Assembly (NCBI RefSeq): GCF_013350005.1
Contig: NZ_JABVWW010000006.1
Location: 1 to 64,000, forward strand
Source: Methylocystis silviterrae
GTDB lineage: Bacteria; Pseudomonadota; Alphaproteobacteria; Rhizobiales; Beijerinckiaceae
Direction: 5' to 3'
Length of the DNA: 64,000 nucleotides
Shown piece by piece: positions 15,335-22,553 of this stretch. Numbering within the stretch: position 1 is the first letter of the stretch; each line of letters starts with the position of its first letter. The notes beneath the pieces are model-generated. The model saw nothing but the letters and a program-made list of their open reading frames with translations. It had not been told where the DNA came from and made no database searches. A program made the translations under genes and the position numbers.

Positions 15335-15535
15335 GCCTGCCGCTCTTGTCCACTGCGCTAGAGCGCGCCGCAAAAGACGGTGGAGTCGCTTTTCACGAGA
15401 GGCGCGCGCCAAGGACCGTTTCAATCGCGATGGTTGAGAGGACGCCGCGGGAATCGCGGCCTTTACCCTTCCCAGCTCCGCGCATCGACGCGACCTTTCC
15501 GCTGAGTGGAAAGGTGGGGGCGGATCCCGCCCGCT

Positions 15536-15994
15536 TCATTCGCCTGCACATTCCCCTTCCTCGGCGTCTTCGTCGACATCCTCAGCTAGTTTGACGCCGA
15601 CGACGCAGATGTCGTTGTCAACGATGACGAGATCGACCGGAACGAGGCCGCGTCCCTTGCACGGACCCTCGATACATATGCCGGTGCCAAGCTCAAACAG
15701 GGCGCCGTGCTTGCCGCACATCAAGCGCAGTCCGTAATTAGGCTCGAGGAATGTATTTCGCTCCCAGTCGAGATTGACGCCGTCGTGCGGGCATTTGTTC
15801 AGATAGCCGAACACTTGCTTGCCCCAGCGCACGACGACGATCGGGAACGGCTTCTCTTCGCCGTTGTCGTCGAGCCGCACGAGGTTGAAGCCGCGCGCCT
15901 TCTGACTCGGAATGTCGCTCATCGCGCAAAAGGCGTAGACGACGACGTCCGGCGCCGCCCCATCCTGCTCGATCGTCGTTTCCTGCTCGCTCAT
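15536..15994 (-). CDS. Rieske-type [2Fe-2S] ferredoxin 3
   Basis: 152 residues, with GGAGGTGTCGC before the ATG. The Rieske ligands are CPHDG and CGKH. It ends with the same kind of acidic tail (LAEDVDEDAEEGE) as the other two paralogs. The start overlaps the stop of the upstream FAD oxidase (ATGA), so the two are translationally coupled and this Rieske protein is probably the electron partner of that flavoprotein. Confidence 0.9.
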   Translation of the reverse strand: MSEQETTIEQDGAAPDVVVYAFCAMSDIPSQKARGFNLVRLDDNGEEKPFPIVVVRWGKQVFGYLNKCPHDGVNLDWERNTFLEPNYGLRLMCGKHGALFELGTGICIEGPCKGRGLVPVDLVIVDNDICVVGVKLAEDVDEDAEEGECAGE

Positions 15995-17598
15995 TGCGAC
16001 ACCTCCTGCCTCTGCGCCTCGCGCCGCTTCGCCAGCAATAGCCCATTCGCCGCAAGCGAAAATTCCCGCCAGGCAGCGGCGATGTCCTGCATGATGACCC
16101 GGGTGTAGTCCTGAGACAATTTATGTTCGCCCGGGAAGTTGGAAAGGGCGCAGGACGTTTGGTTGAAGGCGACCACGTCGTCCATGATCGACTGCAGCAA
16201 GTCGCCAAAAGGCTTTTGGATGCGCGGCGTCAGCGCCGTGCGGCCGCGTTCGATCACGACGTCGTCCATGTCGAAGGGAAGCGTCGCCAACAGGTTCAGC
16301 GCCTGTTGGAACACCTCCTCCATCGCCCCGAGCACGGCCACCTGCGTGAGATTGTCGCGCTCTTGCGACGCCAGGGCGCGGTTGAGCCGCCGGCGATAAT
16401 TTTCGAAAACCTCGTCGGCGCGCGCGTCCACCCAAGCGGAAAAACGCGCCAGACTCGCCTCGTTCCCCGACATATCGTCTAACAGGGCGTCGCCGGAGGT
16501 CGCCTTTTTCGCCTCGATCGCCGCCAAGACGCGCTCGATGCGTCTCGCGGCGTCCAAAGCGCCTTCCAGATAACCGGCGTTGCGCGCCGCGGTTTCCGAG
16601 CCGCCGAAAAAGAGCTTCTTATCCCACAGCGCTTGGCGCAAGAGTGGGTTCGCCACGTCATGCGAACCGTCGCCACCCTGCTGCGCGCGGTCGGCCGCGC
16701 TGCACGTTAGTCGCTCTTTCGCCCAATCCTGATAGTGAATGTGCAATGGTTCGACATTGCGAGCGAAGACATTGCAGATTTGACTCTCAAGCAACACCGG
16801 CAGCCCCACGCCGAAGGCCTCGCGCAAGTCGGCGTTGAGGGCAAGAAAGCCGCCGAGCGCATGAAGACCCGCCGCCGTGTCGCAGGCGTCGAAGATCTCG
16901 CCGATCACGGCTTGTTCATGCGTGACGAAGGCGGAGCCGGAGAGACTCTGCTCGCGCCAAAAGGCGTCGCGATATTCCATTGCAACCTTCGCCTGCGCCG
17001 CCATCCAGGTCTCGGCGCCAAGCATGGCTTGGTCCGTCGCCTCTTCCAAAGGCGGCGTGAAGCGAACGGTCTCGCGCAGCAAGCGCGGCGGCAGAGCGAG
17101 TACGACGCGGCGCGCCGCAATCTCCATGGGTTCTTCGCCTGTCTTGAAAGCGAGCATGACATGGTCGCCGCAATCGCGCAGGCTCGCAAGCTCGTGACCG
17201 AGATGTATGCTCGCCGCCGGCAGTGCGCTGGCCAAAGCCTCGGCCAAGATCGTCATCCCTCCGTGCAGACGCCGCGCGTCGTCGTAAAGACGCTTGTCTT
17301 CGATGCGTTCGGCGCTTTTTTCAGCCTCGCGCAAATGCAGCACGGCGCCCTCGTCATGCTGCGCGAAGTCCGGCAGCGCAAGTTCTTTGACGAGTTGCGC
17401 GATCAACGGCTGCGTCTTCGGCCAAAACCAGGTTGGGCCAAGGTCCAAACCGCCGCCGTCGCCGCGCGCAACCGTGAGAATGCGCCCGCCAAGGCGATCG
17501 CGCGCCTCGAAGATCGCGACGTCTTGTCCGCGCAGGTGGAGCTTTCGCGCCAGCGCCAACCCGCATAAACCGCCGCCAATGATCGCCACGTCCAACAT
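15991..17598 (-). CDS. FAD-dependent amine-oxidase-like oxidoreductase with C-terminal helical extension
   Basis: 535 residues from the ATG at 17598. The open frame continues upstream without homology. FAD-binding signs are VAIIGGGLCGLALARKL, the second Glu at the end of strand 2 (IFEARDRLGGRI) and a C-terminal LFFGGSETAARNAGYLEGAL. This fits the flavin monoamine-oxidase family. After about residue 385 there is an extra ~150-residue helical region rich in Asp, Glu and Arg, not part of the usual fold. Substrate unknown. Coupled to Rieske protein 3, hence a likely electron-transfer pair in the nif system. Confidence 0.85.
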   Translation of the reverse strand: MLDVAIIGGGLCGLALARKLHLRGQDVAIFEARDRLGGRILTVARGDGGGLDLGPTWFWPKTQPLIAQLVKELALPDFAQHDEGAVLHLREAEKSAERIEDKRLYDDARRLHGGMTILAEALASALPAASIHLGHELASLRDCGDHVMLAFKTGEEPMEIAARRVVLALPPRLLRETVRFTPPLEEATDQAMLGAETWMAAQAKVAMEYRDAFWREQSLSGSAFVTHEQAVIGEIFDACDTAAGLHALGGFLALNADLREAFGVGLPVLLESQICNVFARNVEPLHIHYQDWAKERLTCSAADRAQQGGDGSHDVANPLLRQALWDKKLFFGGSETAARNAGYLEGALDAARRIERVLAAIEAKKATSGDALLDDMSGNEASLARFSAWVDARADEVFENYRRRLNRALASQERDNLTQVAVLGAMEEVFQQALNLLATLPFDMDDVVIERGRTALTPRIQKPFGDLLQSIMDDVVAFNQTSCALSNFPGEHKLSQDYTRVIMQDIAAAWREFSLAANGLLLAKRREAQRQEVSQ

Positions 17599-17633
17599 GA
17601 TGCGTCGTCCGCTCCCTGTTCGATGCAGGGGAT

Positions 17634-17649
17634 AGCAATTACTGTGCAA
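17634..17649 (-). promoter_or_regulatory. Possible sigma-54 promoter for the FAD oxidase/Rieske 3 unit
   Basis: The minus strand reads TTGCACAGTAATTGCT: a perfect -12 element but a -24 element lacking one G (14 of 16 positions). It lies 36 bases before the start codon. Confidence 0.45.
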
Positions 17650-17690
17650 GATTCTCGGCGACGCGCGAACGGCTGAGCTATCGGACGTCA

Positions 17691-17706
17691 TGGCACGAAA
17701 CTTGAA
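17691..17706 (+). promoter_or_regulatory. Sigma-54 promoter for the 17743-19689 operon
   Basis: TGGCACGAAACTTGAA: a perfect -24 element, with the -12 element carrying A instead of C. 15 of 16 positions, 37 bases before the ATG at 17743. Confidence 0.65.
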
Positions 17707-17742
17707 CCTCCCGGCTGGAGTTGCACAGCTAAGGAGTCGAAG

Positions 17743-18198
17743 ATGAATCTGGCCAACGAATTCGCCAACTGCTCGCCGGACGAGTTGAAGGAATTGCTGA
17801 GCGGCGGCACGTTGACCGTCTACTCCGTCGCGCGCCCCGCGACGGCGAACATAGCGGTCGACCGCAGTGGCGTGCTGGCGGCCTTTACGTTCGCCTCGCC
17901 GGCGTTTGGTCCCTCCACCGACGGCGTTGAGACGCCCTTGTTCGTCGCCGATTCCGTGCCGGCGTCCACGACCGGCACGCCCGGATTTGCGCGCGCACGC
18001 AAGGCCGACGGCACGGTGGTCGCGGATTTTTCCGCGGGCAGCGGCGATCGTGAAATCAAATTCGCCGAGGTCTCCTGCTCGCCCGGCGCCCCGGTGAAGG
18101 TTGTCAAATTCATCATCAAGCAAGGCGACTGGCCGGAGCGGCCCGACTATTACGGCACGCGTCCGCGCTCCGGCTATCCGCTTCCCATCGCCCCGTGA
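17743..18198 (+). CDS. Unrecognised 151-residue protein
   Basis: 151 residues with AAGGAGTCGAAG before the ATG. Composition is rich in Ala, Gly, Thr and Val, with many short beta-type stretches. Segments include NCSPDELKELLSGGTLTVYSVARP near the start and WPERPDYYGTRPRSGYPLPIAP at the end. No signal peptide or membrane segment. It is the first gene of a four-gene plus-strand operon (this gene, rhodanese, two small proteins) with a sigma-54 promoter. Function unknown. Confidence 0.75.
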   Translation: MNLANEFANCSPDELKELLSGGTLTVYSVARPATANIAVDRSGVLAAFTFASPAFGPSTDGVETPLFVADSVPASTTGTPGFARARKADGTVVADFSAGSGDREIKFAEVSCSPGAPVKVVKFIIKQGDWPERPDYYGTRPRSGYPLPIAP

Positions 18199-18247
18199 CG
18201 CATGGCGACGCGCGACATTGTGAACTTGCAGACAAGAGGTCCGACCG

Positions 18248-19102
18248 ATGGCTGAACCCCTGACCGGCGCGCTCGTCAGCGCGGCATGGCTAGCCGAGCA
18301 TCTGAGCGACGGCGACATTCGCATTCTCGACTGCACATGGCATCATCCGAGCACGAATCTCGACGGCCGCAATCAATATCGCGGCCGGCATTTGCCGGGC
18401 TCCGTACATTTCGACGTCGATCACATCGCCGATCCGAATTCCGATCTGCCACACATGTTGCCGGATGCAGCGGACTTCGCCAAAAAGGTCGGACTGCTGG
18501 GCGTTGGCGACGGCGACCGCGTGATCGTCTACGACCGGCTCTTCGGCGGTTCGGCGGCGGCGCGCGTGTGGTGGATGTTCCGCGTCTTCGGCCACGACAA
18601 CGTCGCAATGCTCGACGGCGGATTCAACCAATGGGTCGCCGCCAAACATCCAACCGAAATGTCGCCGGTGCGTCCGCAACCCAGGACCTTCACGCCGACG
18701 TTCAAGCCGGAACTCGTCCGGAATTTTGATCAGATGAAGAGCGCTGTCGCGAACGGCGGCGCGCAGATCGTCGATGGGCGCGGGCCGGGCAAATTCGACG
18801 GCTCGCAAGCCGACGTCTTTCCTTTCAAGAAACTCGGACATATTCCGGGCGCCGTGAACGTGCCTTGGGCCGATCTGGTCGATCCGCAGACAGGCGTGCT
18901 CCTCGACTCCAAGGCATTGCGCGCGCGGTTCGAAGCAGCCGGCGTCGATCTTGGCAAGCCGATCGTTGCCACCTGTGCGTCGGGCATGACGTCCTGCATG
19001 GACGCCTTGGCGCTTTATCTCCTCGGACGGGCCGATGTCGCCGTCTACGACGGATCCTGGGCGGAGTGGGAACGCGCCGAACAAGCGGCGGTGGCGGCTT
19101 AA
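18248..19102 (+). CDS. Two-domain sulfurtransferase (rhodanese / 3-mercaptopyruvate type)
   Basis: 284 residues: two rhodanese domains, ~1-140 and ~155-280. The N-terminal domain has RILDCTWHHPS and GRHLPGSVHFDVDHI. The C-terminal catalytic loop is ATCASGMTSC, whose first Cys (about residue 243) forms the persulfide, and the loop type fits mercaptopyruvate sulfurtransferase (C-G-S-G-V-T class). It moves sulfane sulfur to cyanide or thiol acceptors. Placed in a sigma-54-driven operon, it may feed sulfur to nitrogenase cofactor assembly. Confidence 0.9.
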   Translation: MAEPLTGALVSAAWLAEHLSDGDIRILDCTWHHPSTNLDGRNQYRGRHLPGSVHFDVDHIADPNSDLPHMLPDAADFAKKVGLLGVGDGDRVIVYDRLFGGSAAARVWWMFRVFGHDNVAMLDGGFNQWVAAKHPTEMSPVRPQPRTFTPTFKPELVRNFDQMKSAVANGGAQIVDGRGPGKFDGSQADVFPFKKLGHIPGAVNVPWADLVDPQTGVLLDSKALRARFEAAGVDLGKPIVATCASGMTSCMDALALYLLGRADVAVYDGSWAEWERAEQAAVAA

Positions 19103-19117
19103 GAAGGAGTGCAGCGC

Positions 19118-19372
19118 GTGAGCGTTGGCGATGACCATGAGCTCGAAACGGGAGACGAATATACTCTCTCCACCGCGGCCGATCGGACGCGCTTCACACT
19201 CCACAACAAAGCCGACGGAATGATCGCCGAATTGCGCGACGACGACGCCGCGCGCTTTCTCAAGGACTACGACGAATTGAAGCTCCAATTTCCCAATTGG
19301 AATGCAGATAAGCTGCTCGCCCAACTTTGGGATCAGGGCGGCTATGGCTGGCTCGCGCAACAGGAAGAGTGA
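19118..19372 (+). CDS. Unrecognised 84-residue protein
   Basis: 84 residues from the GTG at 19118, placed 8 bases after AAGGAG. It contains EYTLSTAADRTRFTLHNKADGMIAELRD and FPNWNADKLLAQLWDQGGYGWLAQQEE. The fold looks alpha/beta and soluble. It lies 15 bases after the rhodanese and 2 bases before the next gene, so it is tightly within the operon. Family unknown. Confidence 0.75.
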   Translation: MSVGDDHELETGDEYTLSTAADRTRFTLHNKADGMIAELRDDDAARFLKDYDELKLQFPNWNADKLLAQLWDQGGYGWLAQQEE

Positions 19373-19374
19373 CG

Positions 19375-19689
19375 ATGACGACTCTCGTGAAGATCACTGA
19401 AGATGGACGAAAACTCGAAGTGAAAGGCTTTGCGCTCTATCTTGACGGCGCTCTCGAAGCGGTCGATCTCACCGAGGTGAAGATGCACCCCGCGAAGCGT
19501 AAAATCTGGTCGATCATGCCGGACGCGACCCATGTCGCCGGCCGCGTGGCGCTGAACGCGGAAGAGACGGCGATCGTCAGGAAGGCGCTCGCCGACGCTC
19601 AGGCGATGATGCTGGCCGATCCAATCGCGATCGCTGAGCGCTTTCGCATCGCCGCCATGTGGAAGGCCCGCGAGCAGGGCATCGAGTAG
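19375..19689 (+). CDS. Unrecognised 104-residue protein
   Basis: 104 residues. The ATG at 19375 lies 2 bases after the preceding stop, with GGAAGAG upstream. A hydrophilic N-terminal beta part (LVKITEDGRKLEVKGFALYLDG) is followed by a helical C-terminus (AIVRKALADAQAMMLADPIAIAERFRIAAMW). No cofactor motif. It is the last gene of the operon before a clear terminator. Family unknown. Confidence 0.75.
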   Translation: MTTLVKITEDGRKLEVKGFALYLDGALEAVDLTEVKMHPAKRKIWSIMPDATHVAGRVALNAEETAIVRKALADAQAMMLADPIAIAERFRIAAMWKAREQGIE

Positions 19690-19709
19690 CGCAATTCACG
19701 ATTGGCGTT

Positions 19710-19741
19710 GCGAGCCTCCTCGACGGAGGCTCGCATTTTTT
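19710..19741 (+). terminator. Rho-independent terminator of the 17743-19689 operon
   Basis: GCGAGCCTCC and GGAGGCTCGC form a perfect 10-bp stem with a TCGAC loop, then ATTTTTTCT. Between convergent operons. Confidence 0.92.
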
Positions 19742-19745
19742 CTAC

Positions 19746-20045
19746 TCAAACCAGCGCGACGTCTTCCGCCGCATGCGTTTGACAATTGGTCGGACACACG
19801 CGCGCGCAGGCACCGCAGCCGATGCAGGCGCCGGTGTCATTCATCACCATGATTTTCTTTTCGACTTCTTCGTCCTCATCGTCGTCCAGCGCAACCAGTT
19901 CGCCGTCTTCGTTCAGACCTTTCAGCGTCATCACGTCGCGACCGCACACCTTGAAACAGCGTCCACAACCGATGCATTTACCGGGATCGATCGCAACAAG
20001 GTATTCTGGACACCAATCGCGCCCATCGCGCGTCGCTTGTGACAT
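19746..20045 (-). CDS. fdxB: Ferredoxin III, nif-specific (FdxB), 2[4Fe-4S]
   Basis: 99 residues with two ferredoxin motifs: CIGCGRCFKVC near residue 24 and CIGCGACARVCPTNC near residue 74, separated by the acidic insert DDDEDEEVEK that is typical of FdxB. It carries two [4Fe-4S] clusters and is thought to donate electrons to nitrogenase or FeMo-co assembly. It is last in the nifH-D-K-E-N-X-DUF269-CCE_0567-fdxB series, 23 bases after the previous gene. Confidence 0.93.
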   Translation of the reverse strand: MSQATRDGRDWCPEYLVAIDPGKCIGCGRCFKVCGRDVMTLKGLNEDGELVALDDDEDEEVEKKIMVMNDTGACIGCGACARVCPTNCQTHAAEDVALV

Positions 20046-20068
20046 GGCCGTATGCTTTCTTTCTCGAG

Positions 20069-20269
20069 TTAGACCGTCTCCAGGGACTTCAACTTCGCGC
20101 GCTTCTTCTCCAGCTCGGCGAAAGCTTCATGCGCCTTTTGCGCAACCTCGGGGATGGTGGGCCAATTGATCGGCAGCTCTTCCGAAAGATCATGCAGATC
20201 CATTTTGGCCTGCATGGCCTTTGCCGAAAGCTTTTTGATTTCGGTCTTCAGATCGTCGATCTCACTCAT
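20069..20269 (-). CDS. CCE_0567/DUF683-type small helical nif protein
   Basis: 66 residues, almost entirely helical: DDLKTEIKKLSAKAMQAKMDLHDLSEELP then a WPTIPEVAQKA turn and HEAFAELEKKRAKLKSLE. It matches the small Rop-like hairpin family conserved after nifX and DUF269 in many diazotrophs. Its role is unknown, probably as an oligomeric adaptor. It starts 8 bases after the DUF269 stop. Confidence 0.88.
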   Translation of the reverse strand: MSEIDDLKTEIKKLSAKAMQAKMDLHDLSEELPINWPTIPEVAQKAHEAFAELEKKRAKLKSLETV

Positions 20270-20277
20270 CGCTCACC

Positions 20278-20748
20278 TCAGTATTTTGCGACGTCTGGGA
20301 ATTTTTCGATCATCTCGACACCGGACTGAACATATTTGTCGCCTTCCGCCGCGAGCTTCTCGAAGCTGTCGAATCCAAAGCGATGCACGTCACGAAGCTG
20401 CTTGTTCACGACGATCAGGCGTCCGCCGATCAGCACCATGCGGCCGAAACCCTCGTGGCTCATCTTCAGCATAGGCGAGATCATGACGCCCGTGGCGCGC
20501 TCGATCGAGAGCGAGATGGCGTTGAAGAAGAGTTCCATACGCCAGATCGTCTCGGGGTCGGGATCGCCGATGATCGGCAGTGCGCGGCGCGCTTCTTTGT
20601 CGAGGATGTAGGGCGCCAAAAGATCGAGGTCGCCCTTCGTCTCCCAGGTCCCATGCGTGTCCTGGGCGCGCCAGACTTTGATGAGCTCCTTCATGAACGG
20701 AAGCTCGGCGACCGGAGTTTTCTCGAGCACGGCGGTAGGTTCAGACAT
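20278..20748 (-). CDS. NifX-associated nitrogen fixation protein (DUF269)
   Basis: 156 residues, full length. Signature parts are [45 protein letters not shown] and [35 protein letters not shown] (the last stretch at about residues 92-126, written here approximately). It is always found next to nifX, and its precise biochemical role is not established. Nine-base spacing to nifX implies co-translation. Confidence 0.93.
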   Translation of the reverse strand: MSEPTAVLEKTPVAELPFMKELIKVWRAQDTHGTWETKGDLDLLAPYILDKEARRALPIIGDPDPETIWRMELFFNAISLSIERATGVMISPMLKMSHEGFGRMVLIGGRLIVVNKQLRDVHRFGFDSFEKLAAEGDKYVQSGVEMIEKFPDVAKY

Positions 20749-20757
20749 GGGCGTTCC

Positions 20758-21153
20758 TCACTCTTCGAAATCGAGCACGCGCTCTTTTCCCTTGGTCAAT
20801 GCTTTGCGCAGCCATGGCGGCGGCACGCCTCGCAACACTTCCTGGAGCTTGTCCAGGAGGTCTGAGATGGCTTCCGGCTGATTGACCTTCATCGGATGAA
20901 TGTTGTTGGCGACGACTCGCGCCGCGCCAGAGCCGCCTATCGCGGCGACGTAAAGAATGGCGCAATTCTTGATCGCGTCGATCTTCGGCGCGAGCTTGTC
21001 CTCATTGCCATCTTCCTTGAGATCGCCGTCAAATTGGATGGCCTCGACGAATTCGTGACCTTCCGGTCCGATCTCGTAGATCGCGATGTTTTTGGCCCAG
21101 CCGAAATGCGCATCGACGCGTTTCAAATCCTGGGTTGCGAATGCGACTTTCAT
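20758..21153 (-). CDS. nifX: NifX, FeMo-cofactor precursor carrier
   Basis: 131 residues from the ATG at 21153, with GGAGGCGCT directly upstream; the longer open frame overlaps nifN and is rejected. NifX-domain signs are MKVAFATQDLKRVDAHFGWAK, YEIGPEGHEF and GGSGAARVVANNIHPMKV. It binds NifB-co or later precursors and exchanges them with NifEN. It follows nifN by 19 bases. Confidence 0.94.
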   Translation of the reverse strand: MKVAFATQDLKRVDAHFGWAKNIAIYEIGPEGHEFVEAIQFDGDLKEDGNEDKLAPKIDAIKNCAILYVAAIGGSGAARVVANNIHPMKVNQPEAISDLLDKLQEVLRGVPPPWLRKALTKGKERVLDFEE

Positions 21154-21172
21154 AGCGCCTCCGTTTTCGCCC

Positions 21173-22549
21173 CTAGTGCGAGGTTGCGGCGTGCGACGAG
21201 CCGACGCCATCACGCCAGCTGTCGGGTGTCGGTTCGTGGTTTTCGTCGTGATCGGCCATCAACAGATTGCTGATGTCAAAGATCAGATCGCGCCCGCCGC
21301 GATAGCCGACCATCAATTGATGGCCGCCGCCGAGACGGTCGAACATCGGAATGCCCATGCGAAAGAACGGTATCTTCAAGCGAGAGGCCGCTTGCCTTCC
21401 GTGCGAATGGGTGACCATCAGATCGCAGTCCTTGGCCTTCGCCAAATTCTCGAGGTCTTCGAGATCGCCGATCAGCACCTCTTCCGTCGGCAGTCGTTCG
21501 AGCACCGGCGATTGCGTGGTCGTCACCGCGACAAGAAGTTGCGCGCCCATTTCGGTCAGCAACCCGCCGATCTCATTGAGGAGATCCGGCTCGGCGCCGA
21601 CCGCAAGTTTGCGCCCGCCGATGTGGAAATGACCGTCCAGCATCGCGTCGACGAGCTGGCCGCGCTGGCGGCGATATTTCATCGGCGCCGGTCGGCCGCT
21701 GATGTCCGTCAGGAACGCCATCAGCGCGTCATTGGCCTCAAGGCCGCACAGCCGTTCAAACATCCGGAACGGAACGCCGGTCTTTTTTTCCATGGCTTCA
21801 GCGGCGCGCTGCATTTGCGCGCCGATCGCGATCGTCCAGCCGGCCTGACCCATCATCGAAATTTCTTCGACGCCGACGCCGCCGATCGTCGTCGGGGTGA
21901 AATCGTCCGGTATGTGGCCGTCAAGCGAACCGGCGAGATCGGGCAGAAAAGTCGGCTCCAAGCCGAAATCCTCGATGATCGTGCGCAATTCATCGAGGTC
22001 GCCGGGCGTCAGATGGCAGCCTGGCAGCACGTTGACTTTTGTCGGATCGCGCCGTGCGGCGCTCTTTGGCGCCTCGACCATCGTCTCGACGATGCGCGTC
22101 ACCGTCTTTTCCCAGCCGTCCTGGAAGGCGTCCTTAAAGTCTGGCGTCGACACATAGACGATCGGCAGATGTGCGACCGCCGCATTCTTCTCGCGAATAA
22201 GCTTGATGTAGCCGTCGACGTCGTCGCCCTTCGTCTCGGTGACGCCGGTCGAGCAAATGCCGATGATCTCCGGCTTCGTGCGATTGTAAATGTTGAGCAC
22301 CGCCTGCTCGACGTTCTCGTAGCCGCCGAGGACCGTCGCGACTTCGCTCATCGCGGTCGTCTGCATCGGGATGGCTTCTTTGAAGTGCCGCGTGAACAGC
22401 ACCAGACCAAACGACGTGCAGCCCTGCGAGCCGTGCAGCAGCGGCATCGCGCCCCGTAGCCCCATGAACGCGAGGGCGCCGCCGATCGGCTGGCTCATCT
22501 TGAGCGGATTGACCGAGCAGGCCTTCTTGCTGACGGTGACGGTCGCCAT
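21173..22549 (-). CDS. nifN: NifN, FeMo-cofactor scaffold subunit
   Basis: 458 residues from the ATG at 22549. It is a NifK homolog that pairs with NifE to mature FeMo-co. Recognisable are NPLKMSQPIGGALAFMG, LLHGSQGCTSFGLVLFTRHFKE, GICSTGVTETKGDDVDG and SHGRQAASRLKIPFFRMGIP. The GSQGC cysteine for the NifEN cluster is present. It starts 4 bases after the nifE stop. The His-rich C-terminal tail is unremarkable. Confidence 0.95.
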   Translation of the reverse strand: MATVTVSKKACSVNPLKMSQPIGGALAFMGLRGAMPLLHGSQGCTSFGLVLFTRHFKEAIPMQTTAMSEVATVLGGYENVEQAVLNIYNRTKPEIIGICSTGVTETKGDDVDGYIKLIREKNAAVAHLPIVYVSTPDFKDAFQDGWEKTVTRIVETMVEAPKSAARRDPTKVNVLPGCHLTPGDLDELRTIIEDFGLEPTFLPDLAGSLDGHIPDDFTPTTIGGVGVEEISMMGQAGWTIAIGAQMQRAAEAMEKKTGVPFRMFERLCGLEANDALMAFLTDISGRPAPMKYRRQRGQLVDAMLDGHFHIGGRKLAVGAEPDLLNEIGGLLTEMGAQLLVAVTTTQSPVLERLPTEEVLIGDLEDLENLAKAKDCDLMVTHSHGRQAASRLKIPFFRMGIPMFDRLGGGHQLMVGYRGGRDLIFDISNLLMADHDENHEPTPDSWRDGVGSSHAATSH

Positions 22550-22553
22550 TGCG

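Noticed and set aside
15493-15515. Hairpin ACCTTTCC/GGAAAGGT below Rieske 3
   Set aside because: No U-run on the minus strand; kept only as a note within another entry.
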